Shown here: positions 10,028 to 22,319 of the stretch, piece by piece | How the letters are laid out: each line of letters begins with the position of its first letter | Position numbering within the stretch: the stretch's first letter is position 1 | NCBI RefSeq assembly: GCF_002575655.3 | Contig: NC_053035.3 | Span: forward strand, 505,392,601 to 505,456,600 | Direction of reading: 5' to 3' | Length of the DNA: 64,000 nucleotides | DNA from: Aegilops tauschii subsp. strangulata | Lineage: Eukaryota > Streptophyta > Magnoliopsida > Poales > Poaceae | Program-made: the position numbers and the translations under genes | Notes under the pieces: model-generated | The model's input: the letters and a program-made list of their open reading frames with translations, nothing else | Database searches by the model: none | What the model was told of the DNA's origin: nothing

Positions 10028-11496
10028 CACACCTCTGCAAATGAAAACCAAAAAAAATACTACTACTCCACATAGTACAATTTCAACTGAACCCATGATC
10101 CAATCCCCAAAACGAAAATGTAACAAAAAAAGCTTCAAGGAAAACCCTTCTCTCCCCGGCCGCCGTCCACCCTGGCTTGACCGTCAGGGCAACGGCTTTT
10201 TTTTCCGCGCTGAAGATTCATTCATCATGTGTGCATGTTCTTTTCCCTGCATCAGTGTCGCCATACATGTCTAGACATGCTTCATATCTCAACAAACGGC
10301 GATATCAAAGCCTACATCAACAATTGATTTTGGCCGTATCTCCGGCGGAGGCAAATGCCAAGTGCGCGCCACGAAAGTCATTGAATTTGCATCGACATTG
10401 TCATAGCATCCAGCTTTATCCAATATGATCCCTTTGTATGGGTAAACACGTGCATCCATCCTGTATGTTGTGTAAAGCTCTTCTAAGAATAAGAAAATGT
10501 GTTCAAAAGTTGGTGGATGCAGCTAGGCTCTTGCAAAATTTCACCAATGAGGAAGGGGTATAGTTGAGGGAACGGTTTCATGTACTATTCACTTGCTATG
10601 TGTGTGTGTGTGTGTTTGCTAGGCATGGGCAGTTAGTATATCCTTTTTATGCATGTGAACCCATGTCTATATTTTCCTTTTTAATTTCTTCATGAATTTA
10701 AAAATTCGTATGCAATGAAAAAGAGTCGGGGTTGTCTTTCGACACCGATGTGGGGTAGGAATTCCCATGTCCGCGGAGCTCGTCTTACCTAGTGCTTCTC
10801 TCCTGGTCTCTCCACAATCATTTGACATTGCTAGGTCACTTTGACAGCGCTTTAGACCTAGTCTTTTTTTTTTGAACATGGGGAGTGCCTCGAAGAACAC
10901 AAATGCATCATTTATTATCAAGCAGTGGTACATAGCATCTAACCACATGACTCAGACTAAAAAAACACATTGCCCCTAATTTATGCTAAGAGGCCACCAA
11001 TTGGGAAAGAAATTGCAACTGTGTCTGAAACAACAGTAGTACAAAACGAAGCAAGCCAACGTCGGGGATGAATAATTTGTCCAACGAGCACTCCACAACT
11101 ACAAGCCATGGACATCACACTAAAGTTGCACTGCCTCCCATGTGGCATCGTGGCCGGGGGGATAAAAAAGGTCGTCTTTCAACCATAGGATTCGACGGAT
11201 CGCTGGAGAGAGTCGGGTTTTGACCACCACCGCGGTTGCCATGGCCTCTCCAAGTCCATCACTGATCAGACTTGGCCAGATGGGCCGGCCCGGCCCGGCA
11301 TGACCTGACTTAGCCTAAACGAGCCAGACATGACACAACCTGACTTACCTAAACGAGACAGACACGACATAGCCCACCCAGGCATGCCTAATACATAGGC
11401 GATGCTAGGCCGACACTCATGCCACGCTCCCTGGCCCAGACACGGCACAACAAGGAAGCGGGTCGGCCCACCGGTACATTTAGCCCACCATGCCAC
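10028..11496. other. Segment unique to the distal duplication unit
   Basis: No convincing gene. It contains a (GT)n run near 10600, poly-A/T tracts, and a GC-rich stretch (11270-11480) with repeated GGCCCGGC and ACGAGNCAGACA-like words, which resembles the ends of a DNA transposon. It is probably ancestral ELF3 upstream DNA that was deleted from the proximal copy. Confidence 0.4.
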
Positions 11497-12309
11497 ATGA
11501 TTTTGGGTTTGTTTTAGGCCTATCTGGGCTGTTTGGGGGGGGGGGGCTAATATATATAGAAAATATGCGTGCCATGTCGGCCCTTGTGCCTAGTCTTGCG
11601 GCCCAGGCACAACCCTAGACGAGCCACGTGCTGGCACGACCCGATTATAAATGTGTCGGGCTAGGCCCAGCATGGGTCGGGCATGTGGGTTATCGGGCCA
11701 GCATGGTAAGACCGATCCATTTGGCCACCTTTGTTGTTGCCCGTTGATTGAACGCACTATCCCCATCTGCTTCTTCTTAACTGCTTCTCTGAACAACTTG
11801 CAACACATGAAGAAGTTGAAGCACATCTTGGAGATCAGGGACGACTTCACCCTCGCCAGAAGCTCTGACCCGACGAGGTAAGGCACCGACAAAGAAAGTC
11901 ACATCAGCCCCCTCCCTCACCATTGTCCCTTCTACCACTAGGACCGCGGGGAGGAAATTTCAGGGGGGGCTTCATGATGGGTTGTCCTGGTGCCCCATCA
12001 AGCTTATTTAGGGGGGGGGGGTCATCAGATCCGCCTCCTTCCTCCATCATGGAGGGCAGTGCAAAAGGCGATAGTGGGGGGAATCAAGGGCACTCTCAAT
12101 GGGGAAAAGGAGGAAGTGGGAGGAAACAAGATAAGAGAATGTGCAAGCCCTCTCTTGACCTAGTATAAATAGCCAATACTCAATTATGGTCGAGGATATA
12201 ACCTGATTTTCCATAGTAAACCAAACGATATGGGTCTAGTCCTTTTTTTCCTTAAAAAATGAACAAGGTGTCTCCGCTCCTTATACTGTTGCTTGCCTGT
12301 TTTTTGACT

Positions 12310-13010
12310 AAGAAACATGATACAACCTAAAACCGGGGGACACATGTTGCAGTTTTGTGTTTTTGGTGAAGTTTTGCTGCTTAATTAGTCCATGATTGTT
12401 ACGAAGGATAGGGCGGAAGGAAAGCGATTCTCCCATACATACTCTTATGTTGGAGGATATACTTGACAAGTACATTGAAGTGCCCAACAATTGCTATGCT
12501 TTAGAAGCCAAAGATGGTGTGGCATTGTTGTCAGTGTTGGTAGAGATTACATTGTGGAGTTGCTGAATAAATCTTGCAATTGTTTGAGGTGGAATTTGAC
12601 TGGAATTCCATGGTATCATTCAGTTGCATGTATGAGAGAAGAGAGACTAAATCATGTAGATTCTGCGCATTCTTTATACTCAGTGGAGAGTTATAAAAAA
12701 GGTTTATGCTCACATGATCATGCCATGTAGAGACATGTCGGAGTGGGATAAAATTGCAAACTTCCCTAATGTGAATCCTCCAAAAATGAGAAGTAAGTTG
12801 GGAGAAAAAAATAAAAATAGGGGAAAGCAATCTGAAGATAAATCTAGCAGGAGGGAGGGTTGAACTCGTCAAAGCATGGTGTAATCATTCATTGTAGCCA
12901 CTGTGGCCAACCAAGGCACAACAAAGGGGGTTGCGAGTCCTACAAGGCAGGTATACCACCTAAGAAGCAAGCTAGGGAGAGATTCAGAGCAGTTGTAGTT
13001 GAGTGAGATG
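12310..13010 (+). pseudogene. Mutator-like transposase C-terminus, copy 2
   Basis: Near-identical to copy 1. It has the SWIM finger region (CNCLRWNLTGIPWYH near 12575-12620; the third cysteine is lost and replaced by Trp), the same tail and the same zinc knuckle region near 12895-12945. It is inactivated by frameshifts and stops. The copy continues to about 13053, where the tandem duplication ends and copia-derived sequence follows. Confidence 0.72.
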
Positions 13011-13079
13011 TGGAAAATGTAGAGCCTGTCATAACATATACAATTGTATGTATTCTATATATAGAATAGAGATTTTTCA

Positions 13080-16000
13080 TACTGAGAATCTTTAAGTATA
13101 TTTATAGATTTCTACGGGGGTCAATCCGTTGAACGAAGATAAGTGCCTTGTGGACATATGCACCACAAACTCTATACTCGGGGAAGTAAAAAAAATTCAC
13201 TCTATACCCATAAGAGAAAATGAGACATTTTAACAATCACTAAGCACGATGAAGTAATTGTTGACTCAACTAGGGTCATATTTACTATCCCTATGGGTAC
13301 TCAAGTGATATCGAGGATGCTGTATTACATCCCGGTTTAACTCGTACCCTACTAAACTATAGAGGCATCCGTCAAAATAGTTTCCATAGAGAAACTTATG
13401 ATGAAAAAAGAGAGAAATTTTTCTCTTCACTATATACGAATATGCCAAACACATATTCTTATCGTTCAGATTGCATTATACATACTACAAAACCTGCAGC
13501 ACATGTTGCGTACAAGATAGTTTTCTAGAATGTCTTTTGAATGACAAACTTGGCATACTCGTCTTGGTTATCCCGGCATTGGGTTGAAACAAAAACTATC
13601 AGCAATTCCATTGGTTATGACTAAAATGATGCTAGATTCTAACAATATTTGGATTTCATGTGTATGTGACACAGGGAAGCTGATTTTTAAGGCTCACGCA
13701 CCTTAAAGTCTACACTGAACCACTCAGACTCCGTGAGCACATCAAGTCGAGGTAAGTGGCTCTTCCCAATCATTGACTAGACTATTCAGATATTCATGGT
13801 TTAAAAGACACATCTATACGATGGTATCAAGTGTGATTTATCCACATGAAACCAGTGGCTCATTATCCTAACACAAATTTCAATCAAAATCGTATGGACG
13901 GTGTTGCAAAATTCTCCTTGCGTGCCTTCATTATGGCCCTAGGATTGAAGTTTAGCACTTCTCCTAATGTCTAGACCGAAAATGGTTTTGTGGAATCCTT
14001 TATCCAAAGAATTAAACTTATTGCATTGTCTTTACTTTGGAATTGCAACTTACCAACTTTGTGTTGGTGTCATGAAGTTTTACACGTTGATGACCAAACT
14101 GCATAATATTATTCCCCTATATCTTTGATACGTGGACATCTAACAAGTATTTCCCATCTGCAGCAATTCGGTTACAACCCGATATCACCACCTCGGCATA
14201 CATCATTGGCCCCTCAGCATATATTCGGGATCTATGTGAGGGATAACTGTATTGTCATCAATACCTCAAGCCCCTTACATGGGGAGTTATTCAAGGCCAG
14301 TATGCTGATTCAATGAGGAACATCTCCAAGCATTAGGGGGAGATTTAAAGCACCATAAAGAATGCCAGGAAATTAGTGCAATGTTCAACACATTTCTGCC
14401 TCAAATACATGTACTCAAAGATCTGAACCATGCGTTCAGAAGATTTGCAACACATTTCAGATAACCTGCCAGATTCATTTACTGACTATAACGGTGTCAC
14501 ACAATCCTAGAATCCTGCAAAAGAATGCCTGAAAGAGTGAAGGTACCAACGAAATCCACTCCACTCCCCGTTCGAAGCAACAGGGGGAGATGTATGGCAA
14601 AAGTACATCAGGATTCAGCTTCTGGCAAGCAAGAATATCGAGGCCTCTGAATTAGTAAATGCAAGTCAACTTCACGTTGACAGACACCTAATGGATAGTA
14701 TACACCCAGTGGATGGGAGACCTCCACCAACTTAGGTCATAGTGCACACAATGACCGGGACATTAGAATATCCGACTCAACGGCATTGGGTAATCGCGGG
14801 CAGTCACCATGGGTAACGATATTTTCATCAACTATACATATATAGATCCCGGAGAAACATATAATTGGAAGTCTACAATTGTCGATATACATTCTCAACT
14901 AGATTGCGAAAACCTCTCAAATGATTCAGATCCAAAGACCATGGTCATGGCAAAGTGTGAACAACACTCGGACTGAACTCAAGCAAAGGGTATAATCTAG
15001 GTAGAAATAATCTTGCTCAATAAAGGGAAGGTATTCACATAAGCAATACCTAGACAATTTTTCTTCTGGAAATAGAATTGAGAACAATGAGGTGGTGAAA
15101 CATAGAGCAAGCATTATAGCACAAGAGTTCACACATATACCCAAGTACTCTCTAGAGGTGGAATCTCAACTTATATCATTGGCAATACAAAATCATCTAT
15201 CTATGCAGTTGGTAAATGTAGTAGTTACATATTCATGTGGATCACTAGGTTCAAACCTAGATGGTTCCCGATGTAATCTAACTACTGAATCGGAATGCAA
15301 AACGCAACATACATTGTGTAAAAAATAAGTAAGTCACCATACGGCTTATTGTTGTCGGTACATCTTGGTACAACCGACGTAGTGAGTTCCTTATGTACAA
15401 GGATTACTCCTACAACGATGATTATCTATGCATGTCTATCATACAGAGGGATTACTCCTGCAATTACGAAGCACACAATCATTTTAACGACGGATTTTGA
15501 GATGAAGGATTGGGTAAAACGTTGAGCACCTTCACTCATACATTATGGGGCACTATGTTGTCTATATCCAGATTATATTGGAGAGATTGATTATGTACAA
15601 GCCTTATCCATCCATAATTCCCATGTTGTTCATTCTCTAGATGTAGAGAAAGATTCATTTGGACCATGAGGAGATGGAAATAACGATGTTGGGACCTAGA
15701 GTTCCATATCCTAGTGCCATTGGACCCACCAAATATAATTGGTTGGGACACAAGAATATCTTTTGATATCCCCAAGGCATCAAACATCTTGTCCTAATTT
15801 CAGTTTCAGAGAAATCTGGACACCAATACCATTGGATACATCGATCAGATCCCTACTATGTCAGATCATGGACAAGCTTTGTGTTCCTGCTAGGTGTGAT
15901 AGCCATCCCATGAAAGTCTTCCAAATAAACCTTGTGGCTACATCCACCAAACATTATCTCAAAGATAATGTTGCTTGTGTTGCCCGGATGCAAACATGTT

Positions 16001-16537
16001 ACATACTAAGCAATATTGCTATATTGCGTATCTTGCAAGTCAAACCATTCGTTTGATTTGTTCCCCAAGTCTCTACAAACTTCTACATTCCAAAAATATG
16101 TTCATAGAATTGGTATATGATGGTTTCGGAATTTGCGAGAATCAGGGGAAGTATCTTCCTGAATGTTCCTGTTCAATGCATCATATTATACTCTTTTTCC
16201 CTTCATGAGTTTACTATACAGGTTCTAATAAAGGTTTTTAATGAGGTAATATCAACATGAGATCATATGTCATACTTTCTGTTTTTCCCACCGGGGTTTT
16301 TGGAAAGTGTATACGACATATTTGTTCTTCTCTGAACTCTATAGGTATTCTCCTATTGAGTTAAAAGAGGCAATAACCATTATATGTTGTGTCATTTTTC
16401 TCCTTATTTCCCACTAGGTTTGCAGGAGTTTTAGCAACATATCAAACACTTTGCTCCTCACATTTTCCCACAGGGTTTTGAAGGAGTCTTTAATGAAGAT
16501 GATGATATTTCACTAAACAAGCACAAACTAGGGAGAG
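13080..16537 (+). pseudogene. Degenerate Ty1/copia polyprotein
   Basis: Many frameshifts and stops, but the order of remnants is copia-like: a protease/linker region (13100-13480), the GAG-pre-integrase word TWLSRHWV-like near 13565, integrase C-terminal words (NGFVESFIQRIKLIA near 13980; SPPRHTSLAPQHIFGIYV near 14190), a linker (14330-14600), and reverse transcriptase words (AQEFTHIP near 15120; ISLAIQNHLSMQLV near 15175). A repeated CCCACNGGGTTTNNNGGAG motif near 16290-16480 precedes the LTR. The 5' LTR was not found; the left end probably abuts the duplicated Mutator block. Confidence 0.75.
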
Positions 16538-16775
16538 TGTTAGGATTTAATTAATCATGGCAATCCATGCTTAAGGAATAGATGGTGGTTGCCATATGGA
16601 AACCGACATCGGTTCCCGGTGCCCTCTTGAACAGGTACCTTTAAACTTGGTGCCCTTTGTAACTCTATATATAGACGTATTCATCATCAATAAAGGTCAA
16701 CAGATTCACTTTTACATCGTTGTTGCTTTCTTTCTTGCTGAGTTCAAACAATCATCAATACTAATTATGTCAACA
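16538..16775 (+). mobile_element. Short 3' LTR of the degenerate copia (probable)
   Basis: Follows a purine-rich tract (ACTAGGGAGAG). It starts TGTTAGGATTTAATT and ends near ATGTCAACA, with a TATATATAG promoter-like box at 16663-16672 and AATAAA at 16688. No partner LTR is present, so the right boundary is inferred from the TG...CA ends. Confidence 0.5.
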
Positions 16776-16988
16776 TGTGTGCTTCCACATCATCAAAATT
16801 ATTGTAGCACTTACATTTACTAGTTTGGTCCAGTAGCATCCGTTTGATGTACGCATGAGAATTCTCTATCATGCAACATATATTAGGGCATTGTAAGTAA
16901 GTTTTCATAGTGCATTGCATGTGACACGCACAACTTTTTAGGTTAAGATTGTTTTTCTTATGTAGAAATTTCTCACATAGTTTAAATT

Positions 16989-17120
16989 ATATTGTCTCCG
17001 TTTTCTTCTTGGAATGTATATATATAGACGCATTTTATTGTATTTGTTCACTCATTTCAGTCTATATGTAGTTTATATTAAAATATTCAAAACATCTTAT
17101 AATAATGAACGAAGGGAGTA
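16989..17120. mobile_element. Stowaway-like MITE relic
   Basis: Begins with TGTCTCCGTTTTCTTCTTGG and ends with GAACGAAGGGAGTA, an imperfect Stowaway terminal pair, with an AT-rich interior. Confidence 0.5.
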
Positions 17121-17136
17121 CATCATATTTAGACAC

Positions 17137-17209
17137 TACTCCTTCCGTCTCATAATGCAAGACTTTTTTGACCCTACACTGATGTCTACATTATGGGACG
17201 AACAGAGTA
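17137..17209. mobile_element. Very short Stowaway-like hairpin element
   Basis: TACTCCTTCCGTCTCATAAT at the left pairs with ATTATGGGACGAACAGAGTA at the right, giving a 73-bp hairpin with TA at both edges. It is an internally deleted Stowaway. Confidence 0.6.
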
Positions 17210-18460
17210 TATATTCAATTCCACGACAACACACAGAGTATCTTCCAGTATAAAGGAAACACAAGCGTTTTAGAGTATTTAATTGTGACCCGCAGATATG
17301 AAACACAATCAAAGTTTCCCAAGGCTCACATTTGACCAACAACGAACTATTCAACGACATCGAAAATACGAATAAGACTCTTTCCAACCATTCATGGATG
17401 CAAAATTTGTACAGTGGGTTCAACATCGTTGTTGAATGTAAAAGTCCAACGGGTTCAGTATATACAGGGAGAAGAAAGAAAAACGAAACGTTTCAATAAT
17501 TCACACGTGCATGATATATGCAATATATTATATATGTATGAATGAATGAATATATTATATATAGTTGCATTTCGCATCTAGAAAGTGCCTTTTTGCTATG
17601 TCGGCCGATTCGGTTGAGGGGCCATGACGCGGCCACGTAGCTCCATCTTCTGAATGGAAGAAGGTTCGCATCCATAGTACTACTTTACTTGAAATTATTC
17701 TCTCATTTTTCCGTCTTCCGTGCTGTGTATTGGTTTGCTTTGGTTGTGCTGCCTGGCCTATTGGGAGAGTTCGGACATCTGCCATGTTGGACTTCTGACA
17801 CGCCGATGCTTTTCGGACCGACTCTTTAATCCGAAAACGATACAATCATAGTTGCTCATATACAGGTACATATTCTTATTTTATTATCTTAAAAAACATT
17901 CACTCATTTTTATGAACATACGCACTCATGTCCAACCCTTATGAGCACCTTCAAAATACTGAGCCAGCACACATGATATCTTGAGATTGATAAAGCCATC
18001 AAATGTGTCCCATATTCAACGGGAGCGTCTTCTTTCACTAAACGCTCGTCACAAAAAAGTCTTAAATAAATCTAAAAAATACGATCACCACTCCAAGTCT
18101 AGGATTTTTTGGACGGCTTTAGAACCTTCCACTTCACACCGCTTGAGAGGAACTTTCGCTCCTCCGCCTGCTCCGACTATCTAAAGCCGACCAACCACCC
18201 CCAAACCCCACCTCCAAGTCTATTCTTCCACCATAGAAGCCTCCTAGTTTGCATCGGGTGTCTCGTCCACCGGCTGTTGGCTCCATGGTCCGCTCCAAGA
18301 TCACATGGTATAATATGTTGATCCGAAGCACCGCACCGAAATTCTGGCGAAGGTACGTGCCATGGATGCCCGACGGCAAAGTTACATTACGGCAGGCCAA
18401 ACTCCAAGCTAAGGATGAGGAAACAGAATAGGAGCAAGAGGAGGGCAATCCCCATGACCA
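17210..18460. other. Unassigned repetitive DNA
   Basis: No gene recognised. A segment at about 17880-18110 has the character of a dispersed Triticeae repeat. Short frames at 18100-18440 are uninformative. Confidence 0.3.
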
Positions 18461-19690
18461 TGAAGAAATTCATGGAGGAGTGTTAGAAGGGATAGAGAGG
18501 GATTGGTGGAATCGATGTTTATTGCTTGAGCCTCGTGGGCATATATATAGGAGTACAATGATCAACTTAGAGTACAAGACAAGGCAGGAACAAATCATAG
18601 TCTATCATATACTTCCTAATAATCATAATATACTCAACATCCCCCGCAGTCACAATGGTAGCGACGCAGACGGTGAGACTAGAGAAGAATCCGAAGGTAA
18701 GTCGACGGACATCCCCCCACGGTCATAACGGTCGATACATCGCGAAAGTTGTGGCTGGAGTGGAAACCGACGAGGTTGCTCAAGCAAGGCGGTAGCCCTT
18801 TGTGCCATTGTTAAGGTAGCCGACAGCTTAGGGTAGTCTAGCTATTGTCGAGGTAGCCGTGCGAAAAATGTCGTGGTCGATGTCGAGTCGGGGTAGCCGG
18901 TGTCGAGGAAGTCACCGTGGAGCCGTGGGCGCAAGGAGGTGCCAAGTTAGTCATGGCGCAGTGGTGTCGAAGTAGTGGTGCGCTGGGAAGAAGGCGTTGT
19001 TGATGACACGTCGCGCCAGGTTTGCCAAGCCCGGGGACACATTATGGACAAAGGCACGCATCGGTGTTTCCAGCATCGGGCATGCATAGACGGACGAAGA
19101 CAAAGTTGACGAAGCGCTGCACTAAGCTTGCCAGGCCCGGGGACACGTCATGGGCAAAGGCACGCACCGGTGTTGCTAGCACCGGGCATGCGTAGACGAG
19201 GGACCTGCACGAGCTGTACGAAGACGAAGAGGGTGGACGGGCGATGGCGGCTATGGGGGTAGCAGCGGCGGCTAGGTTAGCAGCGTGGCGAGGGTGCTCC
19301 AAGTAGGTGAAGAACCCGAAAACATGACGAACACTGGCGCGGACGGTGGCATTCCCGCGCCAAGGGAGGCGGCGCGGCGCATACCACGGGAAGTCAACGC
19401 ACTAGGACGACGGAGTGGACCGTGGGCCGCGGCACTACGACCCGAAGGGGCGACGCAGCGGCGGCAGACGGGTCGGAGCGACGGGGGGAAGACCTCCAGG
19501 CGGCGGCATGAACCGCGGACCGTGGGGTCAGTGCAGCCACGGGGACGGCCTCGAGCGGCGGCGGGGACCCCGTGCCGGGGCCTTACAACCCGAAGGGGTA
19601 GTGTAGCAGTGGCTCGCGGGTTGGGATGGCCGCAAGAACCACTGGCCGGTGGCGACGGCCCGACGGGCGGCGGCGGAGGTAGCCGTTGGG
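18461..19690. other. GC-rich non-coding transposon-like stretch
   Basis: Contains a possible retroelement leader (CATCCCCCGCAGTCACAATG near 18640) and many GTCGAGGTAGCC-like words. Near 19030-19090 and 19130-19190 there is an internal duplication (AAAGGCACGCA, CCGGTGTT). Frames on both strands are low-complexity Arg/Pro/Gly. I could not assign a family or boundaries. Confidence 0.35.
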
Positions 19691-20850
19691 AGGATCGCGG
19701 GGCGGCACCTATGGGTCTTGAGGACCCGTCCTCATCGACCGGCACCTGCTTGGTTTCTGCCTTGTCTTGGGTGAATAACTGCTTCTTCTTGGTTGGTGCG
19801 GCTCCCTTGGCCTCGGAGGCGCCTGCGCCGGCGGGCTGTGCCGCCGCGGCGGTCTTGAGGGCAAGCTTGAGCGCCGCCAGGGCCTCCTTGGCGTCCCCCT
19901 TGATGGTGAGGACGCCCTTGCTTCCAGGCATCTTCATGAGGTTGTAGGCCGGATGGGTTGCTGCCATGAATTGGGCCAGAGCTGGGTACCTGAGGATGGA
20001 ATTATACGGGAGGCTGATGCGGGCTATGTCGAAGTCGACCAGCTCGGTGCAGTAGTTGTCGCGCGTGCCGAAGGTGACAGGGAGGCGGATCTGTCCCAGG
20101 GAGTGGGCGGTGCTGTCGCCAACTCCTGAGAAAGGCTTGCTGAGGCTAAGCCGCTCGAGCGGTACGTGAAGAAGGCTGAAGGCCTCCATGGAGAGCATGT
20201 TGAGGCCGGCGCCGCCGTCGACGAGGGTCTTGGTGACGGCCACGTTGCAAATGGTGGGCATGCAAAGCATCGGGAGCATACCCGAGCCGGCGGTGGTGAC
20301 GGGGTGGTCTTCTGAGTCGAAGGTGAGGTCGGCCTCGGGCGTAGCCCAGCCCGGCGGAGCCCCCGAGCGCTTGGAAGCGGCGCCGATCTGGCGAAGGAAT
20401 GGCTTGATATGGCGATCTGAAGGCGGTGCTTGAGAGCCGCCTAGTAGGGCCGCGACCACGTAGTGCGCCGGTGCCGCGTAGCGCGCAGTGAAGAGGCCGC
20501 GCAGCTCCTCCCAAGATGCCACCGTGGATCCAGGGAGGTTGAGCAGCCAGGCGGGCGGCGCGCCAGTGAGGGCCATGGGAAGCCAGTTGGCCATGACCTT
20601 GTCCCCCGGCCTCGAGGACGGCCTCCTCGTATGCCAGCAGGAAAGCTGACGGGTCCGCCGCGCCGTCGTAGCGCAGCGACATCTCCGACTTGAACTTGGG
20701 CGACCACTGTACCCGCCGCATGGCAGGAGTGAGGGCGTGGAGCCCCTCGGCGTCGCCGCGGGCGCCTGCAGATCCGGTCGGAAGAGCAACGCCGGCCATG
20801 AGGGACGGGCACGAAGATGGCAGAGCGTGGATCACTGGAAGGAAAGCCCC
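19691..20850 (-). pseudogene. Gypsy gag-protease remnant
   Basis: On the minus strand a gag piece (words VQWSPKFKSEMSLRYDG and PPAWLLNLPGSTVASWEELR) is followed, after an apparent internal loss, by a protease region with TLVDGGAGLNMLS (the active site equivalent is D-G-G), VGDSTAHSLGQIRLPVTFGT and YNSILRYPALAQFMA. It then reaches the beginning of a reverse transcriptase linker and stops matching near 19690. There is at least one frameshift within gag near 20620. It is truncated on the pol side. Confidence 0.7.
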
Positions 20851-20876
20851 GGTGCACCCCTACCTGGTGCGCCAAA

Positions 20877-21749
20877 TGTTGGATCACGGGTTCCGGCAAA
20901 ACCCTCAAGGTTCGAGCACTGGGGTGCGCATGAAGATCTCTCCTCCACCGATCACGCCCTCACACACTCCACGATCTAAAGGCTAGGCTCAATGAACTCG
21001 CAACACAAGAGACGCAAGATTTATACTGGTTCGGGCCACCGTTGTGGTGTAATACCCTACTCCAGTGTGGTGGTGGTGGATTGCCTCTTGGGCTGAGGAC
21101 GAACAGTTACAAGGGGAAGAACAGCCTCCTCAGGTTGAGGTGTTCTTGTGTTCGGTGTGTGGCTAAGGATCAGCTCAAGATCAGCTGGCTCCTACTATGG
21201 TGGCTGGTCCTATTTATAGATGCCCTGGTCCTCTCCCCAAATATTGAGCGGGAAGGGAGCCAACAATGGCCAATTTGAAAGGGGACAGCTAGTACAACTT
21301 ATCCTGACTAAAGGTGGTCTTCGCCTGCCAAAGGCTCTGGCGGTCACGCCGCCTTGGGCTCCACGGTGACCCCCGTCCTGCCGTTCGGCTGGTCTTGGTC
21401 TCGTTGCACCGATAGGGAAACCTTTGCTTGACGCCTCGGTACTCCTCGCCTGAGCTTGCCCCCTTTGCACCAAAGAGGAAACAAGGACACTGCGCGCGCT
21501 GGCGCCTGCCTGGTCTCGATCGTCATGGCTCACGTCATGAGAACCTCGCGAGGTTTGCCTTGCCTTGATCTCTCCGCCCCTCACGAGCCAACCTGGTGAG
21601 GCCGCTCCTGAGGAGGTCTTGCGTCGTCCACCTTGCGAGGGTCTTGAATGCCTTGTTGATGAAGATGGGCCGTACGAGCCCGCTAGCAGAGCCACGCCGT
21701 GGGTCGCGGGCAGGCAAGTCTGGGGACCCCCGTTCCCAGAACGCCGACA
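20877..21749 (-). mobile_element. 5' LTR of the truncated minus-strand gypsy
   Basis: In sense orientation the LTR begins TGTCGGCGTTCTGGGAACGG (from 21749 downwards) and ends GATCCAACA (20877), with TGT...ACA ends. Just inside lies TTTGGCGCACCAGGTAGGG, which is at the position of a primer binding site. The length is 873 bp. No partner LTR was found. Confidence 0.7.
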
Positions 21750-22319
21750 GTACTTAATATACTTCCAAATTAACGTGCATTGCACGTACACATTGACTAG
21801 TGGTAACAAAAATAAGAAAACATGAAACGACTACGTGTGTTTTAACCTTCTCACCGTGTCTTGGTTGACGCCCGACATACCCTGCATCATGTACACTATC
21901 ATGACAGTACAAATGACATTGACCACGATCCTACCAGTGATGCATCGAGGCAGCAGTGATGTACCGGCCGGGGTAGCCTCGGTGTCCAAAAGGTCCTCGA
22001 CGCACCAAGCCTAATGCCCCCCACATCCTCCGACTCATCCCATTGTTGGACAGAGGACTCCAACCAAATTCTCATAAAAGAACGAAGAACAAATTATCAT
22101 TGACAATGAAGAGGTGACATTGGTCAACCTCGGTGTCCAGAAGGTCCTCCATGCATAGAGCAAACCGAATACCACCCACCACCTGCTACTCGTCACATCG
22201 TTGGGCAGAAGAATCCAACCAAATTCTCATAAAAGAACGTACAACAAATTATCATTGGAAATGAAGATATGACATTTTATGCCATCACAATCATCAAAGT
22301 TGATTATGGTTGATGAATG
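21750..22319. other. Flanking DNA with a short tandem duplication
   Basis: No gene. A unit of about 150 bp starting at 21978 (CTCGGTGTCCAAAAGGTCCTC) recurs at 22128 and runs to about 22280; the strongest match is CCAACCAAATTCTCATAAAA. This is the DNA into which the outer copia inserted, and it resumes at 57525. Confidence 0.55.

Larger units (their letters stand above)
9548..13053. repeat. Tandem duplication, distal unit
   Basis: It begins at TTGAGCGTGGTGTCGTTGAC, identical to ELF3 exon 1 at 7485. It continues through a copy of the ELF3 leader (9631-10027), a 1.45-kb segment unique to this copy, and a second Mutator-derived block (about 11497-13053) closely similar to 8032-9547. The unit is longer than the proximal one because it keeps the middle segment. 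Confidence 0.8.

Noticed and set aside
8846..13010. Pack-MULE capture of the ELF3 exon
   Set aside because: No Mutator terminal inverted repeats or 9-bp duplication were found around the exon copy. The order of segments fits a tandem duplication with a breakpoint in the exon better.
19285..19947. 220-codon frame on the plus strand opposite the gypsy protease
   Set aside because: Shadow frame in GC-rich DNA. The minus strand carries the recognisable protease motifs.
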